NCBI GenBank assembly: GCA_021307315.1
Contig: JAJSPD010000026.1
Location: 607,448-671,447, forward strand
Source of the DNA: Bisporella sp. PMI_857
Lineage: Eukaryota > Ascomycota > Leotiomycetes > Helotiales > Helotiaceae
DNA: 64,000 bases
Direction of reading: 5' to 3'
Shown: in pieces, positions 44,517 to 54,565 of the stretch
How the letters are laid out: each line of letters starts with the position of its first letter
How positions within the stretch are numbered: the stretch's first letter is position 1
Translations under genes and position numbers: made by a program
The notes under the pieces: model-generated
Told to the model about the DNA's origin: nothing
The model's input: the letters and a program-made list of their open reading frames with translations, nothing else
Databases searched by the model: none

Positions 44517-45264
44517 CAGTCAATGGAATGAATGGAGGGCAAGCGTTTATGCGACCTACCTTTCAGTCGTAGCGTTGGAGCTATCTATGTTGCTTAGAAA
44601 GTGGCAAGCTCACTAAGATAATATAATTGCCTTTTTCATCCCAAATAAGATTGAAGTTGCTACAAGACACCGCGGAACGTCTTTCTATTATTTCCTGCCA
44701 ACTACACATCCAATGCTACTCGAAGCAGAATTAGATATATTGTATTATCTGGTGTAAGATAAGATGTAGCTCTATGATATCCTATCTCTTCTTATCCCAT
44801 TTGCTCCAATGCACGTCTCCACCGCCACTGTACCGGCCAAAGAGTCTTGTCCTTTGAAAACCCCAACTCCCTTGCGCTGACCTATGGGGACAAGTTGACT
44901 TCAATTAAACCTTGGTTGTGGAGCCTGTCTCTAACAGCAACCACACCCTAGTCTGAATCCTCGGGGGCCACCCGATATAGCATCGTACATATCCATAATG
45001 CTGTCGCGCGTGTAGGATCCCACGCTACTAAGAGCGCACACTCGTTGTCCCACGCTGTCCACACGGAGATTGCGTTTGTTTGTCTTCACATAGCTAGTCT
45101 TGTCGATAAATGTGTCTCGAAGTTATTCAGTTTTTAGTTTCACACCTAGAGCCTCGATGGGTATATCTAAATTCACCGTCTCGCCATCGTCGAGAAGATT
45201 CAACAATAAACCACATGTCATCTAGATCTCTTCTAGCATTCTTTTTCTCTATACTACTTTAGCA
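44517..45264. other. Gene-free spacer before the MITE
   Basis: FAH 3' region, then AT-rich non-coding DNA. The last eight bases (45257-45264, CTTTAGCA) are the left target duplication of the MITE. Confidence 0.4.
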
Positions 45265-45708
45265 CAGTGAACGAGTTAGTATCGTAGTATTTAGTAATAT
45301 CGAGTTTCAAGACATATAAGATCAACTTTTTGATACTACGCTAGTATTAGTATGAGATTCTCGTAAAGCGCTAGTATTAATATGGAAATTGAATCTTATA
45401 CTATATTGGCAATAATACTAAATACTGTGTTATGGCCACTTTGGGGCTTTTTTACAAAAGTCTGAAATGAACTTTACCCTTTTTAGTACGAATAACCAAA
45501 TTAAAAAGCTAAGACCCTTGTTGTATTGCTAATTTCGGAATAGCGTCATTTAGAGTTAGTGTTGTAGTATATCGCGGTATAGTATGATATAATATGAGAT
45601 TGCAAATTTTGCTGTAGTACGTATACAAATTTCAAATCTCATATTGCGTGGTATATAGTATTGATTTTTAGGGGTCGATATATCACGATAATACTAACTC
45701 GCTCACTG
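45265..45708 (+). mobile_element. hAT-type MITE, copy B, with perfect 8-bp duplication
   Basis: 444 bp, non-coding. Ends are CAGTGAACGAGTTAGTAT and, inverted, CAGTGAGCGAGTTAGTAT (17 of 18 identical). A perfect CTTTAGCA duplication sits at 45257-45264 and 45709-45716. The interior matches MITE copy A (23103-23633) in reverse orientation. It lies between the FAH-type and monooxygenase genes and ends 178 bp beyond the monooxygenase stop. Confidence 0.9.
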
Positions 45709-45885
45709 CTTTAGCAGCAAGTAATCTGCACATCGCTTAGATCAAAAGAAAGAACGCTTGACTGTAGAAGAAATTTAGACTCGACGCTCTAAAGAGCTAT
45801 ATTCTTTAATCACCCTACATATTCAAGTGCCTCTTTTACTTTACAATTTCCTGAAAGATACAGTGTAGGCCTGTAGCTCAACAGC

Positions 45886-47278
45886 CTAAGCCCTCATTGG
45901 ATGCAGCCAACTTAGCTTGCCTTTCATCGGCTCATTCTTTTGGACGTAATCTAATACTAGTCCCTTCTGAAGTTCAGGTGAGATAACAAAATCTACAACT
46001 ATGTTCTCCACGAATTTCGGTGCGATTAAATACCGAGAAATGATATATTGTAACTTGTTTGCCCAAGTGTGCATTCGCGTCTCGTGCCCCGAGTGTGCAA
46101 AGTCAGCCATGAGCGAGCTAGCTGGGCTCTTTCGGACTGCCTCGTAATTTTTGAACAGCTGTGTGAGATTAGAGGTGTCCGGGTTTCCGTTAGAAGCTGC
46201 GCGGATGACTTCTCGAAGGCTGTTACAGAGCATCACAACATCTTGAACCCCGTTGTTGAACCCAAGGCCGAGGTGGGTCGTGAACTTGTGGCACGCATCG
46301 CCCACGAGCACAATTCTACCCAAGCTCCAGTGCCGCACAATCCCCTCCTCGAGGTTCGTCATACCTGCGCCTAACATATGCGGCCAGACATCTTTGACCT
46401 TCACCGCCTGGGTCAGGGGATATTCAGCAAACTCCTTGGCAACAGCTTGAATATCTTGATCTGTGTAATCCATGCGTTCCCTGGTGGGCTTCGTCAGTTT
46501 CTTGTATAGGAAGAACCATGACCGCTCTAGACTGCTGAAATACGCGATGGACTTATCCCAACTCTGGGTGTCATATCCTAGATTCGATTCCGACGGTGTT
46601 GGAAACGCCCCAAACAGAAGCTTGTAGGTTGCTACAAACGGTTCTTCGGGGTCCCAAGATCGGAACGGATCATCCTTGAGGGCCAAATCGCGCATCAAGT
46701 GGCGGGTTTTGCTGTGGACGCCATCGGCGCCTATAACGATAGATCCTTTATACACGCTCCCATCAGTACATGTAACGTTCACACCAGTATTGTTGATTTC
46801 GATGTCGACCACTTTCTTATTAGTAAAGATCTTTTCTTTCGCGATAGTAGGGAGACCATTATATATGACTTCAACCAGCTCAGAGCGGTGAAATGCAATA
46901 GGGCCATAGCCATGGCTGAAATACGAGCATCAGTAGGAAGCTAGAGCGAATTTGAGCTATCTGGACTTACTTCTCGCGTACACGTTCATACCTCGTGCCT
47001 TCTTTGAATGCATGTCCGTCAGCAGTAAAAGACAAATGATGATGGAGCTCGCTGCCGACAGATAGCAAAGCCTCCAAAATACCAAACTGATGCATCACTC
47101 TGAAAGTGTGGGGATACACCACTAGACTGGCACCTTTATCTTCGACGATGGCAGGTCTGCGCTCAAGGATAACAAAGTTGATGCCGGCGAGGTGAAGAGC
47201 ATGTGCAGCTGTTAGTCCTATGGGGCCTCCGCCGACTACTATGACATTGAAACAGCCATCTTTGTCGTTGGTACTCAT
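45886..47278 (-). CDS. FAD-dependent aromatic-type monooxygenase
   Basis: Predicted 445 residues from two exons, 47278-46971 and 46915-45886 (55-bp intron). It is a group A flavoprotein hydroxylase. It has the dinucleotide motif V-I-V-V-G-G-G-P-I-G-L-T-A-A-H near the N-terminus ending in an E-R-R, the D-G motif I-G-A-D-G-V-H-S-K-T-R, and the G-D motif V-L-V-G-D-A-C-H-K-F, followed by G-L-G-F-N-N-G-V-Q-D-V. F-N-N-G-V-Q-D in place of the usual G-x-G-x-N-x-x-x-x-D resembles PaxM-type fungal enzymes, so a role on a non-phenolic substrate is possible. The start is the second Met of the open frame (47278), placing the FAD motif about 12 residues in. It is divergent from the NAD(P)-binding gene across a promoter holding the inverted TTCYTCCGC pair. 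In the pathway model it would add the hydroxyl that makes a catechol. Confidence 0.87.
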
Positions 47279-47871
47279 AGTAATATCTATCGCACCAAGA
47301 GCTATCCGACGTATCAAAATTGGAAATTCTATTATTCTGTGGAGCTTGAATCAAACTTTCTCCTTGCGGAGAGCAAAGACAGATGGCGAATGCTGGTCAG
47401 GCAAGTGAAATTCACGGACTTGCAAATATCTAGTAGGCAATATCTCTCTTTAAATCATGTGAGTGCTACCTAGTATCCTGCATTATGAGTTGCTCGAACT
47501 TTAGCTTGCAGCTATGTGCTATATCTGATACGCAAAGGACGTTCCGAAATGGCTAGGAGCGGCGGGTAGCGGTGCATTTCTTCTTCCGCCGTAGTAAACC
47601 CGCGGAGGAACTGTCAAACACACATGCAGCAAAAAAGGAAGTTGCGGGACGACAGACTCATTGTCCAGTCAGCATCTCCGGAGCCATCCCAATTGTGGGC
47701 CTTTGTGGGGCTCCCATGGCGAACCCTGTGCGTCTGGCTTAACTAGTCCCGTGACTACGTGCAAACTTACGTCTCATATACTGCAAACTGCTCTCTCTCT
47801 CTCTCTCACTCTCTCATCTGTCACCTCGCGGAAAAGTAAAACGGACCCCCCAAAAAGGCATATCGGCGAAA
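47279..47871. promoter_or_regulatory. Divergent promoter, FAD monooxygenase / NAD(P)-binding protein
   Basis: Contains an inverted motif pair at 47581-47610 and, next to the plus-strand start, a CT repeat tract (about 47791-47815), a common core-promoter feature in filamentous fungi. Confidence 0.6.
47581..47610. promoter_or_regulatory. Inverted pair of TTCYTCCGC motifs with 12-bp spacer
   Basis: TTCTTCCGC at 47581-47589 and GCGGAGGAA at 47602-47610 form an inverted repeat with twelve bases between. Inward-facing CCG...CGG half-sites at fixed spacing are how Zn2Cys6 dimers usually bind DNA. Single copies occur in the two other divergent promoters of this cluster. Confidence 0.5.
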
Positions 47872-48699
47872 ATGCGTGTCTTAGTTTTGGGGGCAACTGG
47901 AAACCTAGGATCGCGGCTTTTATCGGCCCTGCTTGCTCGTGGACATGTCACCGTCGGCTTCGTTCGCTCCACTTCCAAGCTTCCACCGCCAATATTAGAG
48001 AAGCTCACCGCTGCTGAGTGCGGTGATGCCAAATCAGCTTCTGACATTAAGAGAGTCGTCATCAAGCACAACTGCGATGCGATTGTCAACACGGCCGGTC
48101 TCGCCGCGATGGCACCATGGGGAAGCAGTGACCTGCCGGCCATCGTAGAGGCGGTCATCACTGCTGCCATTGACGCGGGCGATGAACGCGGAAGTCCTGT
48201 TCGTGTGTGGCTTCTTGCTGGGTTAGGACTGTTAGATATACCTACGCAAAAATCCAGAATTGTTGACTAGTTAAGTGTTCTGATACACGGTGCGTAAGGA
48301 AACTCTAAACTGACTAGCTGCCACAGCTTACATATCTACCCTGAACATCGCGAAACCTGGGCAAAGGTTACTGGAGTTCCTCAATCAAGACTAGTCTGGT
48401 CTATCCTGTGCCCTGGGATCATGCATAGTCTCAGCAGTGTTACATATCCTCTAGATCATCGTGCCTCTGCCGAGAATCTTCTTGCCACTCGTAACGTTGC
48501 CCCGCAATGGTCATCGAGGTTTCTGTGTGCGCCTTTGATTGGCGGCTACTTGAATATCATGAGTCAGGCATCTTCTTACGGGACCGCATTGGAGGATAAT
48601 GCGGATTTGATAGCTAGGGACCTTGAACAGGGGCTAGACAGCGTGTGGGCGTATCAGAAAGTTGGAACAAAAACCGTGAACCGAGAAAGAGACCCGTAA
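47872..48699 (+). CDS. NAD(P)-binding Rossmann protein (NmrA/atypical SDR type)
   Basis: Predicted 256 residues from two exons, 47872-48269 and 48327-48699 (57-bp intron GTTAAG...CACAG, splitting a Tyr codon). The N-terminus, M-R-V-L-V-L-G-A-T-G-N-L-G-S-R-L, is the G-x-x-G-x-x-G dinucleotide fold. Later motifs are A-I-V-N-T-A-G, L-A-G-L-G-L-L-D-I-P and Y-P-E-H-R-E-T-W, read just after the intron. No classical SDR Y-x3-K site is evident, so it may be a reductase of the NmrA-like group or a redox sensor. It is divergent from the FAD monooxygenase and probably co-expressed with it. Substrate unknown. Confidence 0.75.
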
Positions 48700-49275
48700 A
48701 CAGCCCTTATCACTGAGACACAAGCCGCAGCAAGCAACATAGTGGTCAAATGTATACCCAATAACTTCCAGCGTACCGGAACTCGTGTCTCGGTGGTGTA
48801 AGGTTATCATTGACACCAGGTCATTCCCGACGGGAACAGACAAAATTGGGCTCGCGAATTTTAAAAGCCATGGAAGATGCAGCATATGCCTCTCGCCATA
48901 CAATACAAAGGATATCACCAAAAAAAAAGTCATGTTGCCACAAAACGGCTCCTAGTGAAAAGAGTAATTCTTTCTCTTAGATTCATTCATACTTACTGTC
49001 ATTCAATGAGCATAAAACTTGATGTGAAGACAACTTAGAACTAAGATGCCTTGTCAATAACTACAATAGATTGAGATGACAGTTCGTGGGGATATTCTTG
49101 CCATTAGCAACTTCGTTCTGTGATCATGTGTCTTAGGCACTTTACATATTCTCAGAATTCCGAAGCTATGAAGGTGACAAGTAAAAATCGTAGATTATTT
49201 GAACATATACATAATAACAGGGATTAAATCTGGTAATACATTAATCCCACAATGGCACGCTTTCAATGTCATAAA
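48700..49275. other. Gene-free spacer
   Basis: 3' region of the NAD(P)-binding gene and AT-rich DNA; nothing recognised. Confidence 0.4.
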
Positions 49276-50400
49276 CTAAATCGCCCTGGCTTCATGATAT
49301 CCCAATTTAGATACGCCTAGCGCATTAAAATCCACAAGCCATGTAAGCATGCCTTTTCGAATAGAGCCAATTTCCACGGGGTCATGCGTCTCTCCTCTCT
49401 CCACTTCTTGCTGTAGTCTTATGGATCATTTCAACCCTTAGATTTCTGAGCTGTTCAAATTTATTAAACGTCTCCGCGACTGATTTCTGATTTGAAGAGG
49501 TCTGAGTGCTCTGAGGCAGATGAGAAAGTACGAAGACATCTTCAAGGGCCATCGACACCCCTTAGCCTGCATGTGGCTGCATGGCGTGGACAGAATCTTC
49601 CTGCAGAAGGCATTTTCCTTTGTACCAATTCTCGCCGAGGGGAAGCCTGAACACAGGATATAATCTAACTGTATCGGAATCCATGACTACGCCTTTCAAT
49701 AACGCACCCCAATTCCCGTTGACATATTTCAGCGCACCACCCACGAGGATTGTCTTGTAAGACTCGATTGCTTTCTTGCCTTGCTCCTGCCAACCGTCAC
49801 GCACATTTTCTTTAGCTGGTATCGGAACCTCCAGGGTGGAAACCATTACAGCTCATTCTTAGAACTATCAGATGGAGTAACTGCAAAGAGACCGTCAGGC
49901 GTGATCGTAGCATGCAGATCCCGTACTTTTCGGAGCTAGACTCATGTTGAGGAGCTGCCATGAGAGAAAACATGGACGCAAGCCAGAGTATTCAGGGTGA
50001 ATGTCAGTGTCGATATATGTCGGACGGAATAATAGAGCGAATGCCATCGCATCCTAAAAGGAGGTCTGTGGGTCTCTCGAGCCATCCTTGAAGGTTAAGT
50101 TAACGACACCACCATCCTCTTGGATTTCAAATAGTCGTTTACCCCAATGCACCTGGATTTCCTTCTCTTTCTTGACTTCTTCCAGCAACTCTTCCACTAA
50201 ACACCTCCTTCTAACCCTGAGGTATAGATAACCAGTCTTATTTTTGCTCCAACGTGTGATATCAACAGAACCTAGATCTATACCAGAGCTAGGGTGCATA
50301 ACCACCTAGCTAGTTACAGCCTCGTGGGGGGATGGCGCGTTCGTAGACATCTATGGCGCGCCTCAAAGAGAGCTCCAATATCTGTCCCACTATCTATATC
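49276..50400 (-). pseudogene. Second FAD monooxygenase (salicylate-hydroxylase-like), broken
   Basis: Minus-strand fragments keep the order of a group A flavin hydroxylase. They include M-H-P-S-S-G-I-D-L-G-S-V-D, V-H-W-G-K-R-L-F-E-I-Q-E-D-G, L-A-P-K-S-T-G-S-A-C, then E-N-V-R-D-G-W-Q-E-Q-G-K-K-A-I-E. The G-D motif is damaged (Q-E-D-S-V-H-A-M-Q-P-H-A-G) and is followed by an in-frame stop at a likely former CAA, then V-S-M-A-L-E-D-V-F-V-L-S. The C-terminal part is in another frame, reaching a stop at 49276-49278. The N-terminal FAD motif is not recognisable. At least three lesions are present. It is clearly a different family branch from the intact enzyme at 45886. Confidence 0.8.
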
Positions 50401-50908
50401 ATCGCATTCATAGCCCGATCTTGTTGGGTGCGGCAGCTTGATTGAAGTGATGTAAAGTTTGAGGTATGGTTATTGCGGCAACTATTTTGCAACTGCAGAG
50501 GATAAAAGTTAAAGCATCAGCGGGAGACCCGGAACAAGTGTTGGACACTATATCTGTCTTTGTGCCCAGAAACATAATCCTCGGCTCTTGTTGAGCTGCT
50601 AATGAAAGGACATGCAAAACTCCCTAGCGCCGAAAGTCCGAAATTCCGGGTTTAAACGTGGCGAGACTATCTCGACAGGACACGATTGGTTCGTCTTGGA
50701 GAGTTTAGCCCAATTTCCGAGGCCGAAACGCCTGAGCCAGTTCCGATACTAGTAGAAGCATGCTCATAACTTAAAACAGAAACATTTTTTTTCCTATAAA
50801 ATCGAGCTGCCACCGGCTCTTTGCTTCAAGCAGTTGGGTACGGAACCGATATTGTCGGTTTATTAATCTATCATCGTGGATAATCTTGTGGTCAATTCAT
50901 ATATCAAG
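50401..50908 (+). promoter_or_regulatory. Upstream region of the CocE/NonD hydrolase
   Basis: No gene recognised. No exact TTCYTCCGC was seen here, so this gene may be regulated apart from the rest of the cluster. A CCTATAAAATC TATA-like word lies near 50794. Confidence 0.45.
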
Positions 50909-53175
50909 ATGAGCGCGCAAGGGACATTTCTCGATGTTGTTGGGCTTTCATATCGCTGTGGTACTACTCGAGGCACCACAACTAGCGACTACGCATACGC
51001 ATATGAACCAGGCCACGTTGTCACTTTCTCGATTGGAAACCTTGTACTAGGAGAGTCGATCGGCAAGCCGTTGATGACTATATCTGACCTCTTGCCAGAG
51101 GGCACGCCAATTTCTGATCTTAAGTTAATCAATCGAGCAAGATTGCTCTACAGCCTTACTCCCGCCCAAGGTTTCGAGCAACCCATTATCATTGACACGA
51201 AGGTGGGTGGCTTGTCGCAATTTTGGCTTTCAAATTACTAATAAATAATTCGTAATGTAACAGGTATCGAATGCTGTAGCAAAGTATGCTTCCCAAATTA
51301 ATTTGGATACTCCCAATGTGTCCGAGCTGGATAATGTTCTTTCTAAAATCTGCCATGAACTGAACCTTTCACCTAAAACTGTCTCGCACACCCGTAATCA
51401 CCTAAGACGAGAGGCAGCCGGCTTCAAAGTGATGCGGGACATCAAGGTTCCGGTACGAGATGGGAATTTCGTTTTCGCTGACGTTTATCTACCCCTTGGG
51501 CACGGGAAAAAATATCCTGTTTTGCTGAGTTGCACCATCTACGGAAGGAGAGTCATGTGCTCTGGTCCCGACATAGAGGACGAAAAAGACATTGCGGAGT
51601 TTGAGAGAGTTGAGGACGAGTGGCACTCAACCCAAGACGGAGTCGACATCGAAGTTCCAGATAATCGGATTTGGACCGGTGGTTGGATACGCCAGAGAGG
51701 TTTTGAGAATATTGCAACGTTCAACACGTATTCATACGTCCCTAATGGATATGCCATGGTCAAAATTGATCCTAGGGGGGTGTCACAGACACCTGGGACC
51801 AGAGGCGTCCCAGGACAGCTGGAGACCGACTTTTTCGATGCTGTAGAGTGGGCAGCCGAACAGAGTTGGAGTAATGGAAGCTCTGCGTTGGTTGGGAGCT
51901 CTTATGGTGCCAATATCCAATGGCCCGTGGCAAGAATGAAGCCAAAGGGTCTTAAATGTTTTGTACCATATGCAAGTACGTACAGCCTTGGCCTCTTTAC
52001 CGGATGGACAAGATTGGTCATCTAATTTTTTCCTGTTAGGTGATACTGATATCTACCGTGAGGCGACTTATCCTGGAGGCATTCCGAACTCTCTATACCT
52101 GGCTGACTGGTTCGATCGAGTAAGAAGAGCATCACCGAAATGGACTGAACATATCGACCTGCTGGATCTCGTAAGCCAACAACCATTCGATAATGATATT
52201 TTCCGAAGTCTCTCTATGCGGCCAGAAGAGGTAGATCTTCCATGCTTCATGGCCGCAACTCAGATCTTTATCATCCATGGCCGTGGATCTTACGAGGCTT
52301 TCAGAAATATGCATTCTGAGCATAAATACCTTCAGCTCGTTGATCGTGACTACTATCCTTGGCCGAGCCACGAAGCTACAGGCAAAATCCTTCAGTTCCT
52401 TGAACGGTACCTCAGGGGAGTTGACTATGTCAACCTGGAAAGAGTCGGCATTCAGATGCGGCTCGGCAACTGCAAATGGTATTGGCGCAAGGAAACAGAC
52501 TTCCCTCTGCCTGGTACTCAATATACAAAATGGTATCTTCGAAGCGACGGATCTCTGTCTTCGAGCGCAGAAACTGGGCCCGCAGAGGCATTTGAATACT
52601 CGACAAAAGCCGGATCAAGCGGCCAAAAATGCGGCGTCAGCTTTCACTCTCTCCCATTTGAGCGGGATGTTGAGTTTGCTGGCCATTTTTCTGCAACGCT
52701 GAGTATATCATCATCAATGCCAGAAGCGGATGTAGTTGTTACCCTCTGGGCTCTCGATGGACAAGGCAGTATAGTCCCATACGGTGCCAAAGGTGAACCA
52801 GAACCGCTAGCGAAGGGTTTTCTGCGTGCAAGCCATCGAAAACTTGACCCGTCAAAATCACGCCCAGAGCGGCCATGGCACACCCATAGACAGGATGACT
52901 ATGCGCCGTTGAAGAAAGATGAAGTGGTTGTAGTTAACGTTGAAATCTTCCCTGCCGCTGGAAGAATTCGCCAGGGGTGGGCGCTCCGTTTGGATATCAT
53001 GCCCGCAGAAGTGCAGCCAGATGTTCCAGGCTACAGCCCATTGCCAATGAGACGCTTTTACGGGGAGGAATACGAGGAGGGGACGAATACGGTTCACGTG
53101 GGACAATACCAGGTTGGCTATATCACTTGCCCAGTGGTGCCATTGAAGCAAGCTTATCCCAATGTGATGCTTTAA
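50909..53175 (+). CDS. CocE/NonD-type (X-Pro dipeptidyl-peptidase S15 family) hydrolase with extra N-terminal domain
   Basis: Predicted 713 residues from three exons: 50909-51202, 51264-51975, 52040-53175. Residues ~110-713 form a CocE/NonD alpha/beta hydrolase: V-R-D-G-N-F-V-F-A-D-V-Y-L-P, the nucleophile motif V-G-S-S-Y-G-A-N, V-P-Y-A-S-D-T-D-I-Y-R-E-A (read across intron 2), and a C-terminal jelly-roll with V-N-V-E-I-F-P-A-A-G-R-I. Residues ~1-98 are a separate module: F-L-D-V-V-G-L-S-Y-R-C-G-T, Y-E-P-G-H-V-V-T-F-S-I-G-N-L-V-L-G, N-R-A-R-L-L-Y-S-L. It resembles the small beta-domains found at the start of some bacterial secreted lipoproteins. I do not know of it on fungal CocE enzymes. No signal peptide precedes it. 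Such enzymes cleave esters, amides or acyl bonds, and in this cluster it could hydrolyse an ester substrate or a ring-fission product. Function inferred. Confidence 0.82.
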
Positions 53176-53626
53176 GCATGCTAATCTTAGCCAACCTCTT
53201 AGGCAAATTGAATAGTTATTTATCTAAAAAATATTTTTTTAGAAAATTAATCCCTAGCATCATATTTTCTCTTCACGTAGTCGATATATAAGTATGTCTG
53301 ATTCTCTATCCCAGGTAGAGAACAGCGCCGCGCAATTCATGTCCAAAGTTTTCTGATGATCTAGTCAAAAGTAATTACAGAGCAAGAACTGCCAAGCCCA
53401 TTTGTTAGAAATATAGTGTACTGACTCTAGCTCCAGTGGCCCGGCTGTCGGTGCCACTTTTGTCTCGGGGTTACAGTTGGCCCAGGGTAGAGAAAAGCTT
53501 GGCCAGGGTGGAGGGTAGTAAAGGTTGATCCAGAGTAGAAAATTACACTAAGCATACGCTAAGCACATGCTTTGCTAATTGCTTTTTTAATTCACGCGTT
53601 AGTTTCGAACGCGTGTATATAAAAAT
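53176..53626. other. Gene-free 3' flank of the cluster
   Basis: Transition from normal composition to the AT-rich transposon block; nothing recognised. Confidence 0.4.
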
Positions 53627-53773
53627 AACGGTTAATATCTCAAATACCATCAAAAAGTGCCGATATTTCTGAAATACCATTTTTTTTGGACCTTTATTTG
53701 GCTATACCCCTTTTTTAAAACAATAGTATTTCAGATAAGAGCCCCCAAAAAATGGTAGTATTTGAAATATTTC
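53627..53773. repeat. Foldback of the ATACCA family next to the hAT end
   Basis: Left part AATATCTCAAATACCATC then a CTGAAATACCATTTTTTTTGG unit; right part GTATTTCAG and AATGGTAGTATTTGAAATA in inverted order. It ends where the hAT terminus CAGTGTG starts (53774). Confidence 0.7.
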
Positions 53774-54565
53774 CAGTGTGATAACAAACTAATCAACTAA
53801 TCAATTACTAATCAATTAATTAAGCTTGATTAATCATGATTATGATTAGTTAAAAGCCTTAATTAGCTTGATTAATTAAAACTTGATTAATCATAATTAA
53901 TCAAAGTTAATCAAATTTTTTTTATATTAAAAAAATTAAAAATGTAATTAATAAACTATAACAAATATTAGTTAATTTTTGCAATTAACTGTATTTATAG
54001 TATTTTTAAAAAGTAAAACTATTAAAAAGAATTATAAAATTTTTATAAAAAAAAATAACTAGTAACTAATAATTAAATTACAAATATATTTCCTTTATTT
54101 GAATTATTCGTTTCAACTTTCTGATTAATATTATTTTCGTTTTCAATAATTCTTTAATTTTTAGAGCAAATAATTTTTTTAAAAGTGTTTTTATTAAACC
54201 GATTTTTTAGTTTATTAATAATTAAAGCTTTTTGTAAAAGAAATCTTTCCGAAAGCGCGCTAGTAGCCGGTATTTGTAAATACTTTTTAACTACTAAAAA
54301 TAATACCGGATATTTATTTTTATTAGCTTGCCAATATTGTAAAAGTTTAATTTATTAAAATGTCAATAATATTACTATTAAACAAAAGTAAAATTTTAAC
54401 TAAAATTTAAACTTACATTTTTAGTAGCTTTTTTTTCTTTAAAGTATAAATATAACTCTTTTTCAATTTGTTTTTTATCGTTTTGCAAATAAATATTTAA
54501 TTCGTCGTCGGAATTACTATTATTTATATTAAGCGTTTCGATTTTTTTAGTTACGAGTAAACGTG
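53774..54565 (-). mobile_element. Second hAT element, truncated by a Gypsy insertion
   Basis: Begins CAGTGTGATAACAAA at 53774, like the end of the hAT at 16615, followed by subterminal TAATCAA/TTGATTA repeats. The minus strand at 54320-54190 encodes the hAT C-terminal dimerisation segment (N-K-Y-P-V-L-F-L-V, Y-L-Q-I-P-A-T-S-A, S-E-R) with one frameshift. The sequence stops being hAT at about 54566 where a retrotransposon begins. The other end is outside the window. Confidence 0.8.

Noticed and set aside
47814..48170. 118-codon minus-strand open frame
   Set aside because: Shadow of the NAD(P)-binding gene, whose Rossmann motif and splice junction are clear on the plus strand.
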